From positions 1 to 64,000 of the forward strand of contig JAPXFQ010001404.1 in NCBI GenBank assembly GCA_028564705.1: a stretch of DNA of 64,000 nt, written 5' to 3'. The notes beneath the pieces were generated by a model. It saw nothing but the letters and a program-made list of their open reading frames with translations, was not told the DNA's origin and searched no databases. This DNA is from Apricaphanius iberus (taxonomy: Eukaryota > Chordata > Actinopteri > Cyprinodontiformes > Aphaniidae). Shown one piece after another: positions 1 through 11,740 of the stretch; positions within the stretch are counted from its first letter, which is position 1, and each line of letters opens with the position of its first letter. Both the position numbers and the translations under genes were made by a program.

Positions 1-114
1 TTCTTCTTCTTCTTTGGTTTTATTGGCGGGTGGCAACCAACTTTTAGGAGCATTTCCGCCACCTACTGTATGGGAGTGTGAGTCATAGAGGGGAGTATCT
101 CATTAATATAATCA

Positions 115-3100
115 CTATATTCTATTTATTATTCCACTTTTCTTTAATAATTCAATTACTAAACTATATATATCTGTCTCTCCCTTTAACAGATTCTTTA
201 GACTCATTTCTCCATAACTCTTACCTTTTAATTTTTCTTCTAATACTTTCCTATTAAAAATATACTTTCTACAATATAATAATACATGTTCTATTGTTTC
301 TCTATTATTCCCACAATCACACAATCCTGTACTATGCTTTCCTATTAAATAAAGTGTATTATTTAAAGCTGTATGTCCCAATCTCATCCTTGAAATTATA
401 ACTTGATTTCTGCTATTCATTTGAATATTTTCCATTCTACCTACCTTTCCCTTTATGTTATATAAATGCCTTCCTTTCTCTTCCCTTACCCATTGTTCTT
501 GCCATTCTTCCATTATCTGTTTCTTAATAATTGCTTTGATTTCTGCTACACTATAGTGTACCTCTATAATAGTTTTTAGTTTTGTTGCCTGCTTGGCATA
601 ATAATCAGCTACTTCATTTCCCTCTACCCCTCTATGTGCTGGAACCAACATAAATCTAATTTCTAAATTTCTCATTATTAATCTGAATAAGCATTCATAT
701 ATTTCATATAATATATCTGATCTTTTATCTGCTGACATTGCTTTTATTGATAATAATGCTGACATTGAATCTGAACATATGATACTTTTTTTAATTCCAT
801 TTTGTTCTATCCACTGTAAACTAAATGCAATAGCTAACATTTCCACTGTGTATATTGATAGATTATTAGATGTTCTACTTTTATTATATTTACCAAATTT
901 TGGAATCCAAAAAGCAAATCCTGTTGTTTCTTTACCCGATTCTTTTTATCCATCAGTATAAATAGGGATAAATGTTTTATGGGTTTCACTTAACCTTTTT
1001 TCAACAATATTATCCCAATTTCCATTACCTTTCCTCCTCTCCATTTCATTTTGAATATAAAAATCTATAAATATTTTTGGCAATAACCAAATTGGAGTAG
1101 GTGAATATAAAAATTTTTTAACAAATATTATATCATTTAATTTAAGTTTTTCTGCTATTTTACATGATTTCCAGATCATACTCTCATATTTTCTATTAAT
1201 ATATCCCCCACCTATTTTCATCTCTCCCTTAACCAAATGTTCATCCTCTTCACTTCCCTGTACATTAGCCCAATAATTTAGTGTATTTAATTTGAATCTT
1301 AGATTCAAAGGCATCTCTCCCATTTCTACTTGCAATGATACTATTGGAGTGGATTTCATTGCTCCACAACATATTCTTAAAGCCTGACTTTGTATTACTT
1401 CTATCTTTTTTAATAATGTTTTAAATGCTAAACTATATACTATACTACCATAATCAATAACAGACCTGATCATTGCTATATAAATTTGTTTTAATGCTTT
1501 AGTACTAGCTCCCCATTCATTCCCCCTTAAACATCTCATTATATTTATTACCTTTTTACATCTTTCTTCTATTTTGTTAATATTTTCCTTCCAAATTAAT
1601 TTTTCATCAAAGATAACCCCCAGATAACTAAAACTATGCACTTGCTCCAATTTCTCCCTATATAATTTAAGTTCAATTTTTACATTCCCTTTTCCTAGTA
1701 AATACCATACTTTGTGTTTTTACTATTGAAAATTTAAACCCCCATTCATAAGACCAATTTTCTACTTTTATTATTGCTTCTTGAATTTTTTCCTGCAAGT
1801 ATTTGATGTTTCTTCCCCTTTTCCAAATTATTCCATCATCTGCAAACAATGCTTTCCCAATATCATATCCTATATCTTTAAATATATCATTGATCATGAT
1901 AGAAAAAAGAACTGGACTGATCACACTTCCTTGTGGTGTCCCGTTATCAGCCTTATAACTCTTTGATATTTTATTTCCTATTTTTATTTGAATATATCTA
2001 TTAAACAAAAAATCCTTTGTCCAATTATATATTTTTCCTTCTAACCCTAATCTTTTTTAACTTAATCAATAAACCCTCCTTCCACACCATGTCATATGCT
2101 TTCTCTATATCAAAATAAACTATAGCTAAACTTTCTTTATTGTTTTGTGCTTTCCTAATTTCATTTTCCAAACTTACTACTGCATCCATTGTTCCTCTGC
2201 CTTTCCTAAATCCATTTTGATATTTTATTATCAATTTCCTACTTTCTAAATAGTAATTTAATCTATCTGTAATCATTCTTTCCATCAATTTCCCTATGTG
2301 AGATGTCAGTGCTATTGGCCTATAGTTCTCTGGATTACTTGGATCTTTCCTGGGTTTAATTATTGGAATTATTATTGCCTCCTTCCAATTTTTTGGTAAT
2401 TGCCCTCTTTCCCAGATGTTATTATATATTCCTAATAATGTTGCCTTCATTTTATCCCCTAAATGCTTAAGCATTTCATAATTAATATTATCTTTGCCAG
2501 GTGACGTTATTTTAGTTCTCCCCATTGCACGCTCTAATTCAAATAATGTAAATGGCATTTCTATTGTTGTTAGTCTTTTTCCTTCATCAAATTCCACATT
2601 ATTTTTCTTTCTAGTCTCTTCTCTTCTTCTCCATCTATCTTCTGACAAATTAGTATTACTGTTAATTCTAATAAATGTTTTAGCTAACATTTCTGCTTTC
2701 TCTTCATTTTTAATAGCTACGTCTTCTCCTATTTTAATTACTGGATATTTAAATTCTCTATACACTCCTTTCATTTTTCTTATCATTCCCCATACCTCAC
2801 TTAATGATGTTGATCTCCCTATTTTATCACAAAACCCCCTCCACTTTTCTCTTTTTGCTCTTTTAATTACTCTCCTTGCTTCAGCTTGTAACCTTTTATA
2901 TTTTAATAAACTATCAAAATTATGTGTCTTTTTTAACACTTTCATGCTTTTATTTCTCTCTTTAATTGCTTTTTCACATTGCTCGTTCCACCAAGGAACA
3001 TTCTTCTTTTTCATGGTTCCTTTACTTTTAGGAAGAGTTATTTCTGCTGCTTCAATTATTACTTTCCTAAAAGTTTTTTCCACTGTTTCTATATCTTCCT

Positions 3101-3860
3101 CCATATTTATCCTACCATGTTCTTTTTCACATATATTTCTAAATTTATACCAATTTGCTTTTTTAAATACCCATCTTCCTTCTCTTTTTTCCATCTGTAA
3201 TTCTTTAACCTCATAAATTTTTGTGAAAATTATATAATGATCACTTCCTAAATTATTTTCCTGAATGTCCCAATTACATTTTCCTGATATTTCATTTGAT
3301 ACTAGAGTGAGATCTAAAGCAGAACTTTTACCTGTATTTATATTTATCATTGTCCCTCTACCATCGTTTAAACATACTGAATTCATAGTATCTTTTAATT
3401 CCTCAATGATCTCACCATTCTTATCTACTTTATTTCCTCCCCACAATGTGTTATGGGAATTGAAATCTCCACATAATACCACATGCTTATTATTACCTTC
3501 TATAATTAATTTAAGATTATTAATCTCTAATTTTTTGTATGGATTATAATAATTAACTATATATAACTTCTTCTTATTTATATAAACTTCTATTCCTATA
3601 TATTCTTTTTCTTTTCCTATTTTAAGTATTCTATAATTCATACTATTATTAATAAAAGTAGCACATCCTCCTCCAATACCATTTTCTCTATCACATCTAA
3701 TTATAGTATATGTAAATAATTTAAAGTCTAATTTCTTATTTAACCATGTTTCTTGAATACATATAATATCTGGTTTTTCTAATAATTCATCTATATATCT
3801 TTTAAACTCTTGTCCATTAGCTATCAAACTCCTAGCATTCCATTGTAGAATCAGCACCAT
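115..3860 (-). pseudogene. LINE ORF2: endonuclease, reverse transcriptase, RNase H (broken)
   Basis: Encodes the target-primed reverse transcription enzyme of the LINE. The N-terminal part (3860 to about 3200) is an AP endonuclease, with NARS near the start, an IQETWL motif, a GDFNSHN motif and a late SDH. The reverse transcriptase follows: the PGKDNI region, the PENYRPIALTS block, the DIEKAYD aspartate block, a PQGSVISP block and the FADD catalytic box near 1840. A C-terminal RNase H starts at YTDG (about 950) and contains CSDSMSAL and PAHRGVEGNEVAD. The frame is interrupted by a frameshift around 2010-2030 between the reverse transcriptase blocks, another near 1650-1680, and one in-frame TAA at 946-948 just after the YTDG aspartate. 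All catalytic motifs remain readable, so the copy is young but not autonomous as it stands. Confidence 0.85.
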
Positions 3861-3863
3861 TCA

Positions 3864-5193
3864 CTAACCCACACACCCACCCTCTTGGCTTGTATGTGCG
3901 CTGAGATTATTCCTGATTTCCTCCCATGACAACTCATTAATGTCCAAATGATTTACAGCTGCTTTTACTATGATTTGAATCCTTTCCGTTTTTGACTTTG
4001 ATTCCATTGTCGCATTTATTACTCCTGCTATGAAAGTAACTAGTTTTTTCACATCAATCAATACCTTTCCTTCTCTCTCCATCCCTTGAGGAGACTCTTG
4101 TGCTCTAGTTTCAGTTCTTTTCTCTGGAATCTTCCCCACCATTTTAGCTGCGTCAGCATATGAAACTATGTTTTGAACTTTAGTTTGTTGAATTTGCATT
4201 TCTCTCCTCATCACTTGACAGCCTGCATAAGCTGCACTGTGATCCCCCCCACAATTACAACACTTTGGTTTTGTCCTATTTTTGCATTCTTCAAAAATAT
4301 GTTCCTCTCCACATCCTGGGCATTTCTTCTTCCCTTTACAACAATTTGCTGTATGTCCAAATCTCTGACATTTAAAGCATCGAACTGGTTTTGGAATGTA
4401 CTCCCTTGAAATGTATGACATACATCCAAAAAATATTCTGTATGGTAGAGTGTTTCCTTGAAATTCTATCAACACTGAATCAGTTTCTTTTTTTGTTCCA
4501 TTTCGGAATTCTGTAAATCTTTTTGCATCTTTCACTTTTGCTCCTTTTAGATTCGTTTTTATTTCCTCAATTGTTACTTCTACAGGTATTCCCCAAACCA
4601 CTCCTTTCGGTCCTTGTCCACTCATTCCCACTTTACTCACACTGATCACTTTATGTTTTCCCACATCTCTTAATTTACAAGCCTTCTCTTTGCTCTTCAG
4701 TCTTACATATTATTAATAGATTTCCATCTCTTAAAACTTTGGCTAACTTTATGTCACCAACCTGATTTTTTAAGATAGAAGTTAGCTTCACCGGATTCAC
4801 TGTATTTACTCCATTTCCCTCACTGAATCTCAAAATGATTTTGAACTCGCTTTTCTCTTCACCAGCACTTTCACTTAATGCAACCCTTCTCTGTTTCCTA
4901 GTTGTATCTTCATCTGAATTATTACCTCTCTTTCCTTTCTTCGAATCCTGTCCAAAACTCATCTCCATATTACTATCCTCACTCTCATATTCCTCTATAT
5001 CTCCCCACTCCTTCTCATTCACCACACAGTCGTGCCTACCCGCCGTTGTTTGTCCTTCTTTTCTTCTTGGCATCTCGTCCAATGTTAGTCCTTTTCTTCT
5101 GAACATCAGAAAATTCCCTAGACTTTTATCCTTTCCATTCGTTTTCAGCTTAAAATTTTCCGAAGAGTGACCTTTAACCATACGTTTTTCCAA
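3864..5193 (-). pseudogene. LINE ORF1: gag-like nucleic-acid-binding protein with zinc knuckles (frameshifted)
   Basis: The upstream LINE ORF, probably the RNA-binding particle protein. It is read in two pieces, 5193-4675 and 4664-3864, which overlap in sense but differ in frame, so there is one frameshift near 4665-4680. The first piece is charged and acidic. The second has three consecutive CCHC-type knuckles (from about residue 98, beginning CFKCQRFGHTANC, then CPGCGEEHIFEEC and CCNCGGDHSAAYAGC). The stop at 3864-3866 lies three bases before the ORF2 ATG at 3858-3860, an arrangement that suggests coupled termination and reinitiation in the active parent element. ORF1 with several knuckles before an APE/RT/RNase H ORF2 is the usual plan in the I superfamily. 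Confidence 0.8.
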
Positions 5194-6062
5194 TCAAACT
5201 TTTCAAATTTAAATCCTCAGAACTATTCACTTGGTGAGAAGGGATGCAAGCTGGAGGCCGTGAATGATCATTTGGCCGGTGCTTCAGGACACATACGCGG
5301 AGTGTCATCTAACTTGGAGAAATGTTCAGCTCGGCTCGGTGGAAATAGAAGTTCAATGATATAAATGAATCTTGTGTGTAGGTGATCTATATTTTAGTTC
5401 ATTAATCCGATTGCTGTGCATGTAAACACCGTTGTGTACTGTACATGTCCATTTAGTCGTGTGTAGACGTACAATAAGAGATTTGGTTCATAATTAAATT
5501 GTGTACATAACAATGAAAGCTTTTAGATATTAAAACGTGGCCAGAAATAAATAAATTATAGCAATATTCATTACACAATAAATTGTTTGGTTTATGCAAT
5601 TTGTCCTAAATTATATCATGCATTCTTTAGTTTATCTTTCTATTTGAGCTGTTACCAGTACCTTTCAGATTTACATTTCCTGCTGTGTGGGCGATGACTT
5701 TAGGAAAGTGACTGGAAGGTGGGTGTTGTACCCCAGTCCAACTTTATGTTTAGAAACGCCCCTGTTTATTTATGCAATATGTTTGTTTTGTGGATTTTTC
5801 TTTCTTGGAAATATGAACCAAGATTCCGATTCTCACAACTTGCTGCTCAAAATTGTAAATGAACCTAAAGTTAAATATTTATAAAAGGACATTTTTCATG
5901 TCTTGTTCTCTATATAACATTTAGTAATTTTTTTATACCTCTAATCATGTTTTTAGGCATTACTACGGTTCTATTTAATCTCTAATGTGTTTTAGTTGAA
6001 CACTATATTTTTGAAATTTTAAAAGAAACACAGAAGAGCAGAAATTCAACATCCAATATTGA

Positions 6063-6068
6063 TTTATT
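6063..6068 (-). promoter_or_regulatory. Poly(A) signal of stefin gene 1
   Basis: AATAAA on the minus strand, about 140 bases after the stop codon of the 6207-6736 gene. The paralogous 3' end on the plus strand near 36745 has the same signal in the same context. Confidence 0.55.
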
Positions 6069-6206
6069 TATAGTATATTTTTTATATTTAATGCACAACT
6101 AAGGTCCAATACTTGACACAGTAAGCTCCACAGATAGCAATATTCTAAGACAATGTGGCAGTTAATTGGAGGAAGAAGAAGATGAAAACTGCGTGGACAT
6201 TAGTTA

Positions 6207-6736
6207 TTAAACATCATCAAAAGGTTTCAGAGGATCATCCCATTTGTGGTCTGTTTGCACTCCTTCCAGATGAATGTTCGGGAAACCACAAGATCCTGAG
6301 GCGTCAGCAATCCACAGATGGAGATAATTATCTCCAACATAAACCTACAGAAAAAGAAAAGTGACATTTTATTCACATGTGTTTTTTTTATTTAGTTATT
6401 ACTAAAACGCTTCAGGAAACAACAACACAAAATCTATTTTCTAAGGAAATGGCAAAGATTATGACATACTGACTCCTACCTTGATGATATAGTGCTGCAC
6501 TAGCATGTTCTTTCTCCTGTAAAAGACCGCTTTGTATTCATCATAAATCTTCCCCGTCTTCTCCTCCACTTCGATCTTCACCTGAACAATGAAAAATACA
6601 AACATTTAATACAAGAAAAATGTATATCTATAAAGTTTTAAATAATGAACAAAATAAATCTCACCGTATTACAAAGCTCCTGAATTCTGGCAGTGTAACA
6701 TTGTACATCTGACCAAATACCAAATGTGTGCTCCAT
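6207..6736 (-). CDS. Stefin-type cystatin (cystatin B-like) gene 1, three exons, atypical inhibitory loop
   Basis: Coding exons are 6736-6665, 6581-6480 and 6344-6207 on the minus strand, giving 24+34+45 = 103 residues, the usual stefin length. Introns are phase 0 with donors GTGAGA and GTAGGA and acceptors TTCAG and TGTAG. There is no signal peptide, as expected of cytosolic family 1 cystatins, which block papain-type cathepsins. Family features are VEEKTGK and YKAVFYR in exon 2, YIIK at its end, GDNYLHL opening exon 3, and the C-terminal DDPLKPF. The canonical QxVxG loop is replaced by KNMLV, and the N-terminal Gly-Gly is absent (the start reads MEHTFGIW). Inhibition by the classical wedge is therefore doubtful, although the frame and splice sites are intact. 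An AT-rich TATA-like GAATAAATAT lies about 90 bases upstream of the ATG. The paralogue in inverted copy A (36071-36618) is broken. Confidence 0.85.
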
Positions 6737-6819
6737 TCTGATGATGTCTTCTGTTTTAATAGAGAAACAAAAGCTTCAGTTTGTCTTAAAGGCTTTCAGA
6801 TGGAAATCATTTGAGTTTT

Positions 6820-7700
6820 GAACATATTTATTCTTTAGGGACAATGGGTGGAGTCTGAAAATGGTTTCAAGTTCATAATAGGAGGAGCTATGTGTGAAAC
6901 TTTTCAGTGATTCCCAGTAATGTGGTTAATACTTTAAAATTTGATCGTGAGGTGTAGACTTAAAGTAGCTATAAACTATTTTCTCTGAACAACAGAAATA
7001 ATACAGGGAATATTTTTTGAAGTTGCAATAAAAAAAAAGCAAAATAAAAATAGATACACTTGGTCCATACATTTATTTAGAAAATAAGGAAATTATGTTT
7101 AACTTTGTCGCAATCTGTCTCACACGTCTTACACACATATTTTTTAAAAACTTATTTTAAGTACTTAACTAAACTCTTTATCTTGTCTGATCACACTGTT
7201 ACATAACCCAGTTCAATTTAAGATGATTAAATTAGCTGGTTGCTCTCAGATCGAATACACTTCAAGAGAAATGGCAAATTTGGTATTAATGAAATTGATT
7301 CCTCAAGTATGTATACAGATGACCTATCAGTCAGTTGTTTATTTACAATAATAAAAAAATAAATCCCTGTGTCTTTAAAAGTTGTGCTGTTTTTCTTTCA
7401 TATTGGCAGTGCTTCCTGAGAAAATCTATCAATCAATCCGTTGTAATGATTTTGATAGAATTGCTTTTGAGTGTTATTAAAATTCTTTTTTTTCAAAAAG
7501 GTACAACCATCGCTTATCTATTTGTCACAATATATTTTGGAGTCAAAGACTGAGTAATTTGATTTTGAGTATCTGCCGATACCAAGTCCCAATTCGTGAG
7601 GTGGAAAGGGTTATCTCAGCAAAGCAGAAGTGCTCACTATCACACATTTAGACTGATTTATAGACAATGAAGTCCATCTCATGAAAAATGGGAGCAGAAA
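6820..7700. other. Intergenic; short duplicated segment, no gene seen
   Basis: No coding exon is recognised. The stretch at about 7230-7345 ('tagctggttgct...') recurs in direct orientation at about 19895-20010, showing that flanking DNA was duplicated along with the stefin units. Confidence 0.5.
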
Positions 7701-9300
7701 CAACGGAGTTGCGTTTATATTTTTGTTGAGTGTACTTAATCAAACATAGGCAAAGATAAATATGAGCTCAAGCTTAAATCAAGTAGGGGACACTGACCTC
7801 TAGTGGTCTCACTTTCTTACTACATCATGACCTACTAATCTTGATCAGGTTTTCTTTAACTTGGTGCTGCCAAAGAAATTCTAATAAAGAAAGAAGTCTC
7901 AGTCTTGGTATTTCCTGGTTCTGAATTGGTTGCAGTTCCACTCTGGTTCCAAATGAGGGCGCTCTCATGACGAATGCAGAACGGATGGAGGTCTATGGAG
8001 CAATACCATACCCCTAAAAATCCACTTTTCTCAGGATATACTGTTTTGTCCGGTAATTTCAACATTTTACTGCTTTTTACTGCAATTCTTGTTTTTCCTT
8101 TTAAATTTCACAGTACATACATAACCATAGGCAAATAACAGCGCTAAAAGCTAAAAAGTGTTATCTGATTTATCTGACCTATTCATATGTAGCTACTAGA
8201 TTGCTGTACAGAACAGTTCACTTTTGCCATGGAGCTGGGTGGCAGCACTTTAATAGCTTTATCAATAAAACTCAATTAGACGTTCAACTGGCCTTTTATT
8301 GAAAGAGTAGCCAATATAAGGGTACGATATTAACACTTTTTATGATTTCAATAAACTTTCCCAACTATCTATTTAATAACTGCAGATCTGTTTATCCATG
8401 CTGTTTACAGTAATGGAGAGATTTCCTTTATAGCTTTCTTAAACTGGTTATGAGGCAAGGCTTTGAAGTCTCCAATTAGTTTAAATATATTTTTAAGAAC
8501 TCTTGATGATAATTATAGCAGAACACTGAAAAGGTTTCAAAGCAACCAAACTTTATGTCCTTTCTGAGTGGCAAAACAGCCAAACAGTAGAACTACTGAA
8601 AAACATAAGACACAATTCAGGATTTTCTACTGATGGAAAAAGTGATAAAATACATAAATGGGCTGCTCAAGAAATATTGGGGGATATAATCATTCAAATA
8701 TCACTGTTTCACAAAAAAGTAACATTAATCATTAAATGCGTAAATTCCTTATAAACCACATACATTTTAGGTTCCATATAATAGGTTAAAAGCATACAAA
8801 TTTCAAATTGTTTCATAATCACATTTTGTATCATCATCGACTGAATCTGAGGAGCTCTATTGAGAAATAAAATTATTTCCCGATGGACTTAAATATAAAA
8901 ATACAGAAAAGTTTGATTAGATTTGACACATTAATTGAAATTTTATTTTTTAATTTCTTCTGAACAGTATGGCAAATCTTCTTTTTTGCAGTTTGACGTA
9001 TGAGACCTTGGAAAATAACATTATCACAATGATCTCATTGATATATTTATTTTCATTTCCAAGTTTTCATATCCATGTTTCATCCTAAATACAAAGATTG
9101 AGAGAGTAAACCTGGCCCACCACATGCAAATTAACATACATGCATGAAATATATTTTTTATTTGAAAGGTTCATTAAGATCATATTTTTTGTTGTTTTGT
9201 TCAACTCACTCCATGATCAGAAACCGTTTGGTGGATCAGCACAAGGAAATATTCATTTCCCTCCAAATAAACCTGTGAATTGGAGATAGAATAGTTTTAA
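7700..9300. repeat. Third copy of the duplication-C flank (block D)
   Basis: Matches about 49840-51700 in inverted orientation (for example the 'cactagaggtcagtg' segment near 7790 with 51635, and 'gacgttcaa..ggccttttattga' near 8280 with 50830). From 8250 on it also matches about 24260-24930 in direct orientation. It carries only a truncated stefin exon 3. Confidence 0.75.
9201..9272 (-). pseudogene. Stefin exon 3 relic
   Basis: After an intact acceptor (TTCACAG on the minus strand) the frame reads VYLEGNEYFLVLIHQTVSD, clearly the third stefin exon, and stops at TGA 9201-9203 after 23 codons, before the usual C-terminal PL..F. I found no matching exons 1 or 2 upstream on the minus strand. 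It belongs to the same subfamily as the relics at 24838-24914 and 49843-49913 and resembles exon 3 of the 16879-18729 locus. Confidence 0.7.
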
Positions 9301-9317
9301 TTTATTAGTAATTATTT

Positions 9318-11740
9318 ATTTTGGATTGGGTTTCCTTTCAGCGATGCTCATGTAGTGAAACCCTTTTGAAAGTTCTTTGCAGGATAGCTCTAACTCAGTC
9401 AGTAGTAGTGTTTTATGATGTTGGCCATATGAACAGTTGCCTAGGGCATCAGGAAGGGGAGATGATTGAGGAGAGACAAACTGTTTCTCTTGTCTGGTCC
9501 CAGTATTTCATGACTCAGTAAAGTTTAACCAGTTTAAATTCCTCCCTGATTGATGCTACATTTCCAGCGAAATTGTAGATTTAGCATTGTCGTTCAAGAT
9601 CGGAGCAATGCCAGTCATCTGTCACTCAGAGTAATTTATCTTCTGCACCCATTGGCTGCTCTTTTCTGTCGCTTGTGTAGGAGATCCTGATTATATCTTA
9701 GTTTGGTATGTGAACAGAAACATTTTTAAACTATCTTTCTGTCACATTTTAAAGCAGGTAGGACCTAAATGCAGATATTCTTGTAGTAGAGAACACCTTA
9801 ATTAATGGGTAGCACAGAGATTACTTTACTTACACAACGAGACATGACTATGTGGAAGAAAGGTAGAGAATCTAGGAATGTACAGTACTGTGCAAAACTT
9901 TCAGGCATGTGTGAAAAAATGCTGTGAACAAGGAATGCTTAGTTTAATCAGATCATATTTTTTGTGACACCCTTTGTACGTACAGGAACAAGCCCAACTC
10001 TTCCCAACCACCTGTCCCTACAAAGATAAGCAGTTATGGACTAATGCTGGAGGAGGTAGATTGACATCAGTACAGTCTCTGCCACACCCACCCACATTCC
10101 CCAACACAGAAAAACAGAAATAAACAATAGTTGGATGGAGCAATGCTTCTTACTCATATGAGTTGTCACTATATACATTTATCATCAATCTTAATTGTTC
10201 TTCAGAAAGATCAGTTGTCAAACCTGCTGTTTCTATAGAACTCTACATTTCATCAGGAAGTAATTTGAGAAGAGACCAACACTTCACATTCTATAACAGA
10301 AAATTGTGATAGTCTTAATTCATTTTGCAAATGAAAAAAAGACACTTTTATGATTTATTTTTGCATGCATTTTAACTTCAAAACACTTCGTAACTGAGAC
10401 CTTGATCTAATCTTCCAAAGTGAAAAGAAGAAGCATTCAGTATTTTCCTTCATAATAATGCCATTTGAACTAATGAAATCTATCAGTACGGACACTGTTA
10501 AAGGACATGAAATCGGCCATGGGTAAAACAACCATGGAGTCTCTTTAAGGTTGTGCTCATCACACCTGAGAACTCATCCTCAGTTTCTCACAGAGGGAAA
10601 ATATTGCCTGTGGTGTGAATAAAGACTCCACTGAAAGACTTGAAATTGGAATTTTAATCTCAGTCACTTTTATTTCATAAAAACCAAAAATACACACAAA
10701 CAATATATGGTAGCACATTTGAAATTTAACTGCATTGCCATCTGAATAGTAAAGTTCTAGTAAAATTGACTAAAATCTCTTGATCATATGTTAAACAAAA
10801 GCATTTCAAATTAGTGAACAGAACCTACTTCAATTATAAAAACATATAGGATCGTTAGGTTAAGATTTCATTTGAACAGAAGTCAGTTATCCTAGGAACT
10901 ACCAGTAAACCTGCAGTCTGAGGGCGAAGTGCTCTGTTAGAAACATATGAAACAATAAGATTTCTGATTTCAATTAAACAGAAGTCAGTTATATTGTTTC
11001 CTGAGTCAAGTGTAGTCAAGTTTGTAGGAGTAGCATATTTCAGCAACAAGGCAGTTCAAAATACCTTACATGATAACAACACATGTCTATGTGAACATGT
11101 CTTGCCCATCTGCGTTTCTGTTCTTCACACCCTCTGCTCTCAGTGTTAATAATACTAACAGATGAATCATAATAATAAATTTCTCCATCACAGTGTCCTT
11201 GATGAAGGCATCTTTTCCAGGAACGCCAATTCATATTGGCCAGCATGCAGCTCTGACCTGTTTCTGTTACAGAACGTGTGGCTCATTTTGGAGTGGAAAA
11301 ATGGAACAGGAAGAACAGAATTGAAAAAGAAAATTGAAATTGGAACAAAATTACACCTGAAACCCTTCATTACTTGGTGTCTTCAGTCCTTAAACGTCTT
11401 CTAAGTGTTTTTTCATTTCTCTAATCAAATGTCTAATGCCAGTAGCTCTGGCTACCAGGTAATCCTACCTCAGGAGAGAAGCATAGATGTGTTTCCCTGG
11501 TGGTTTGGTGGACAGAAGCTGCATGCTTCCTAGAGAAAGGATGAGAGTAAGCAAGCAAGAAGCAGAGAAGTCAAACAGATATGCAGTTGACAATCATGGA
11601 GGCTGACTTATGTCTGGAAAAGCAAATAGCTTTTTGAAGATGACTCAAGAAATCAAATTTTTCAAGGAAATAAGATTATTCACATTACAAATTGTAATAT
11701 TGTGTTTATCATTTAATACAACTGGGAGCTGCTTATATTT
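9318..11740. repeat. Left arm of inverted duplication B
   Basis: Pairs in reverse orientation with about 39965-43003. Matching anchors are 9320-9380 with 42940-43000, 9530-9600 with 42720-42790, 10855-11000 with 41230-41350, 11190-11225 with 40580-40615, and 11600-11740 with 39965-40110. A segment at about 9771-9954 is missing from the right arm; it includes a 'gtacagtactgtgcaaaa' end typical of Tc1/mariner-type elements, so it may be an insertion. No stefin exon lies in this block. Confidence 0.8.
10855..11040 (-). pseudogene. L2-type LINE ORF2 C-terminal relic
   Basis: The minus-strand frame contains NRALRPQTAGLLVVP, corresponding to the conserved C-terminal 'R.LR....LLV.P' block of L2-type fish LINEs seen also at 14450-14500. 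The inverted counterpart at about 41230-41350 is part of a longer L2 fragment. Confidence 0.55.

Larger units (their letters stand above)
1..5350 (-). mobile_element. Nearly full-length LINE of the I/Nimb type
   Basis: A non-LTR retrotransposon read on the minus strand. Its 3' end is at the window start, where the minus strand finishes in a short (GAA)n tail after an AATAAA-like stretch. Going 5' to 3' it has a GC-richer 5' leader (about 5200-5350), a gag-like ORF1 with CCHC knuckles, and an ORF2 with AP-type endonuclease, reverse transcriptase and RNase H. This domain set, especially the terminal RNase H plus a simple-repeat tail, is typical of the I superfamily (I, Nimb). The 5' boundary is estimated from the end of the GC-richer leader. 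The target-site duplication cannot be checked because the 3' flank lies outside the window. Clade assignment is from domain content, not a tree. Confidence 0.85.
5560..6820. repeat. Left copy of inverted duplication A (carries stefin gene 1)
   Basis: This stretch matches about 35985-37255 in reverse orientation, including all three stefin exons, the introns, the 3' UTR and the downstream sequence around 'acacaataaattgtttgg'. The left copy holds an open stefin gene and the right copy a decayed one. Part of its 3' flank (about 5560-5900) is also found in direct orientation at about 19510-19790. Boundaries were judged by eye and are good to roughly 50 bases. Confidence 0.8.

Noticed and set aside
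2494..3549. Long plus-strand open frames opposite the LINE
   Set aside because: They are antisense shadows of the LINE ORF2 (pyrimidine-rich complement of Lys/Glu-rich coding sequence).
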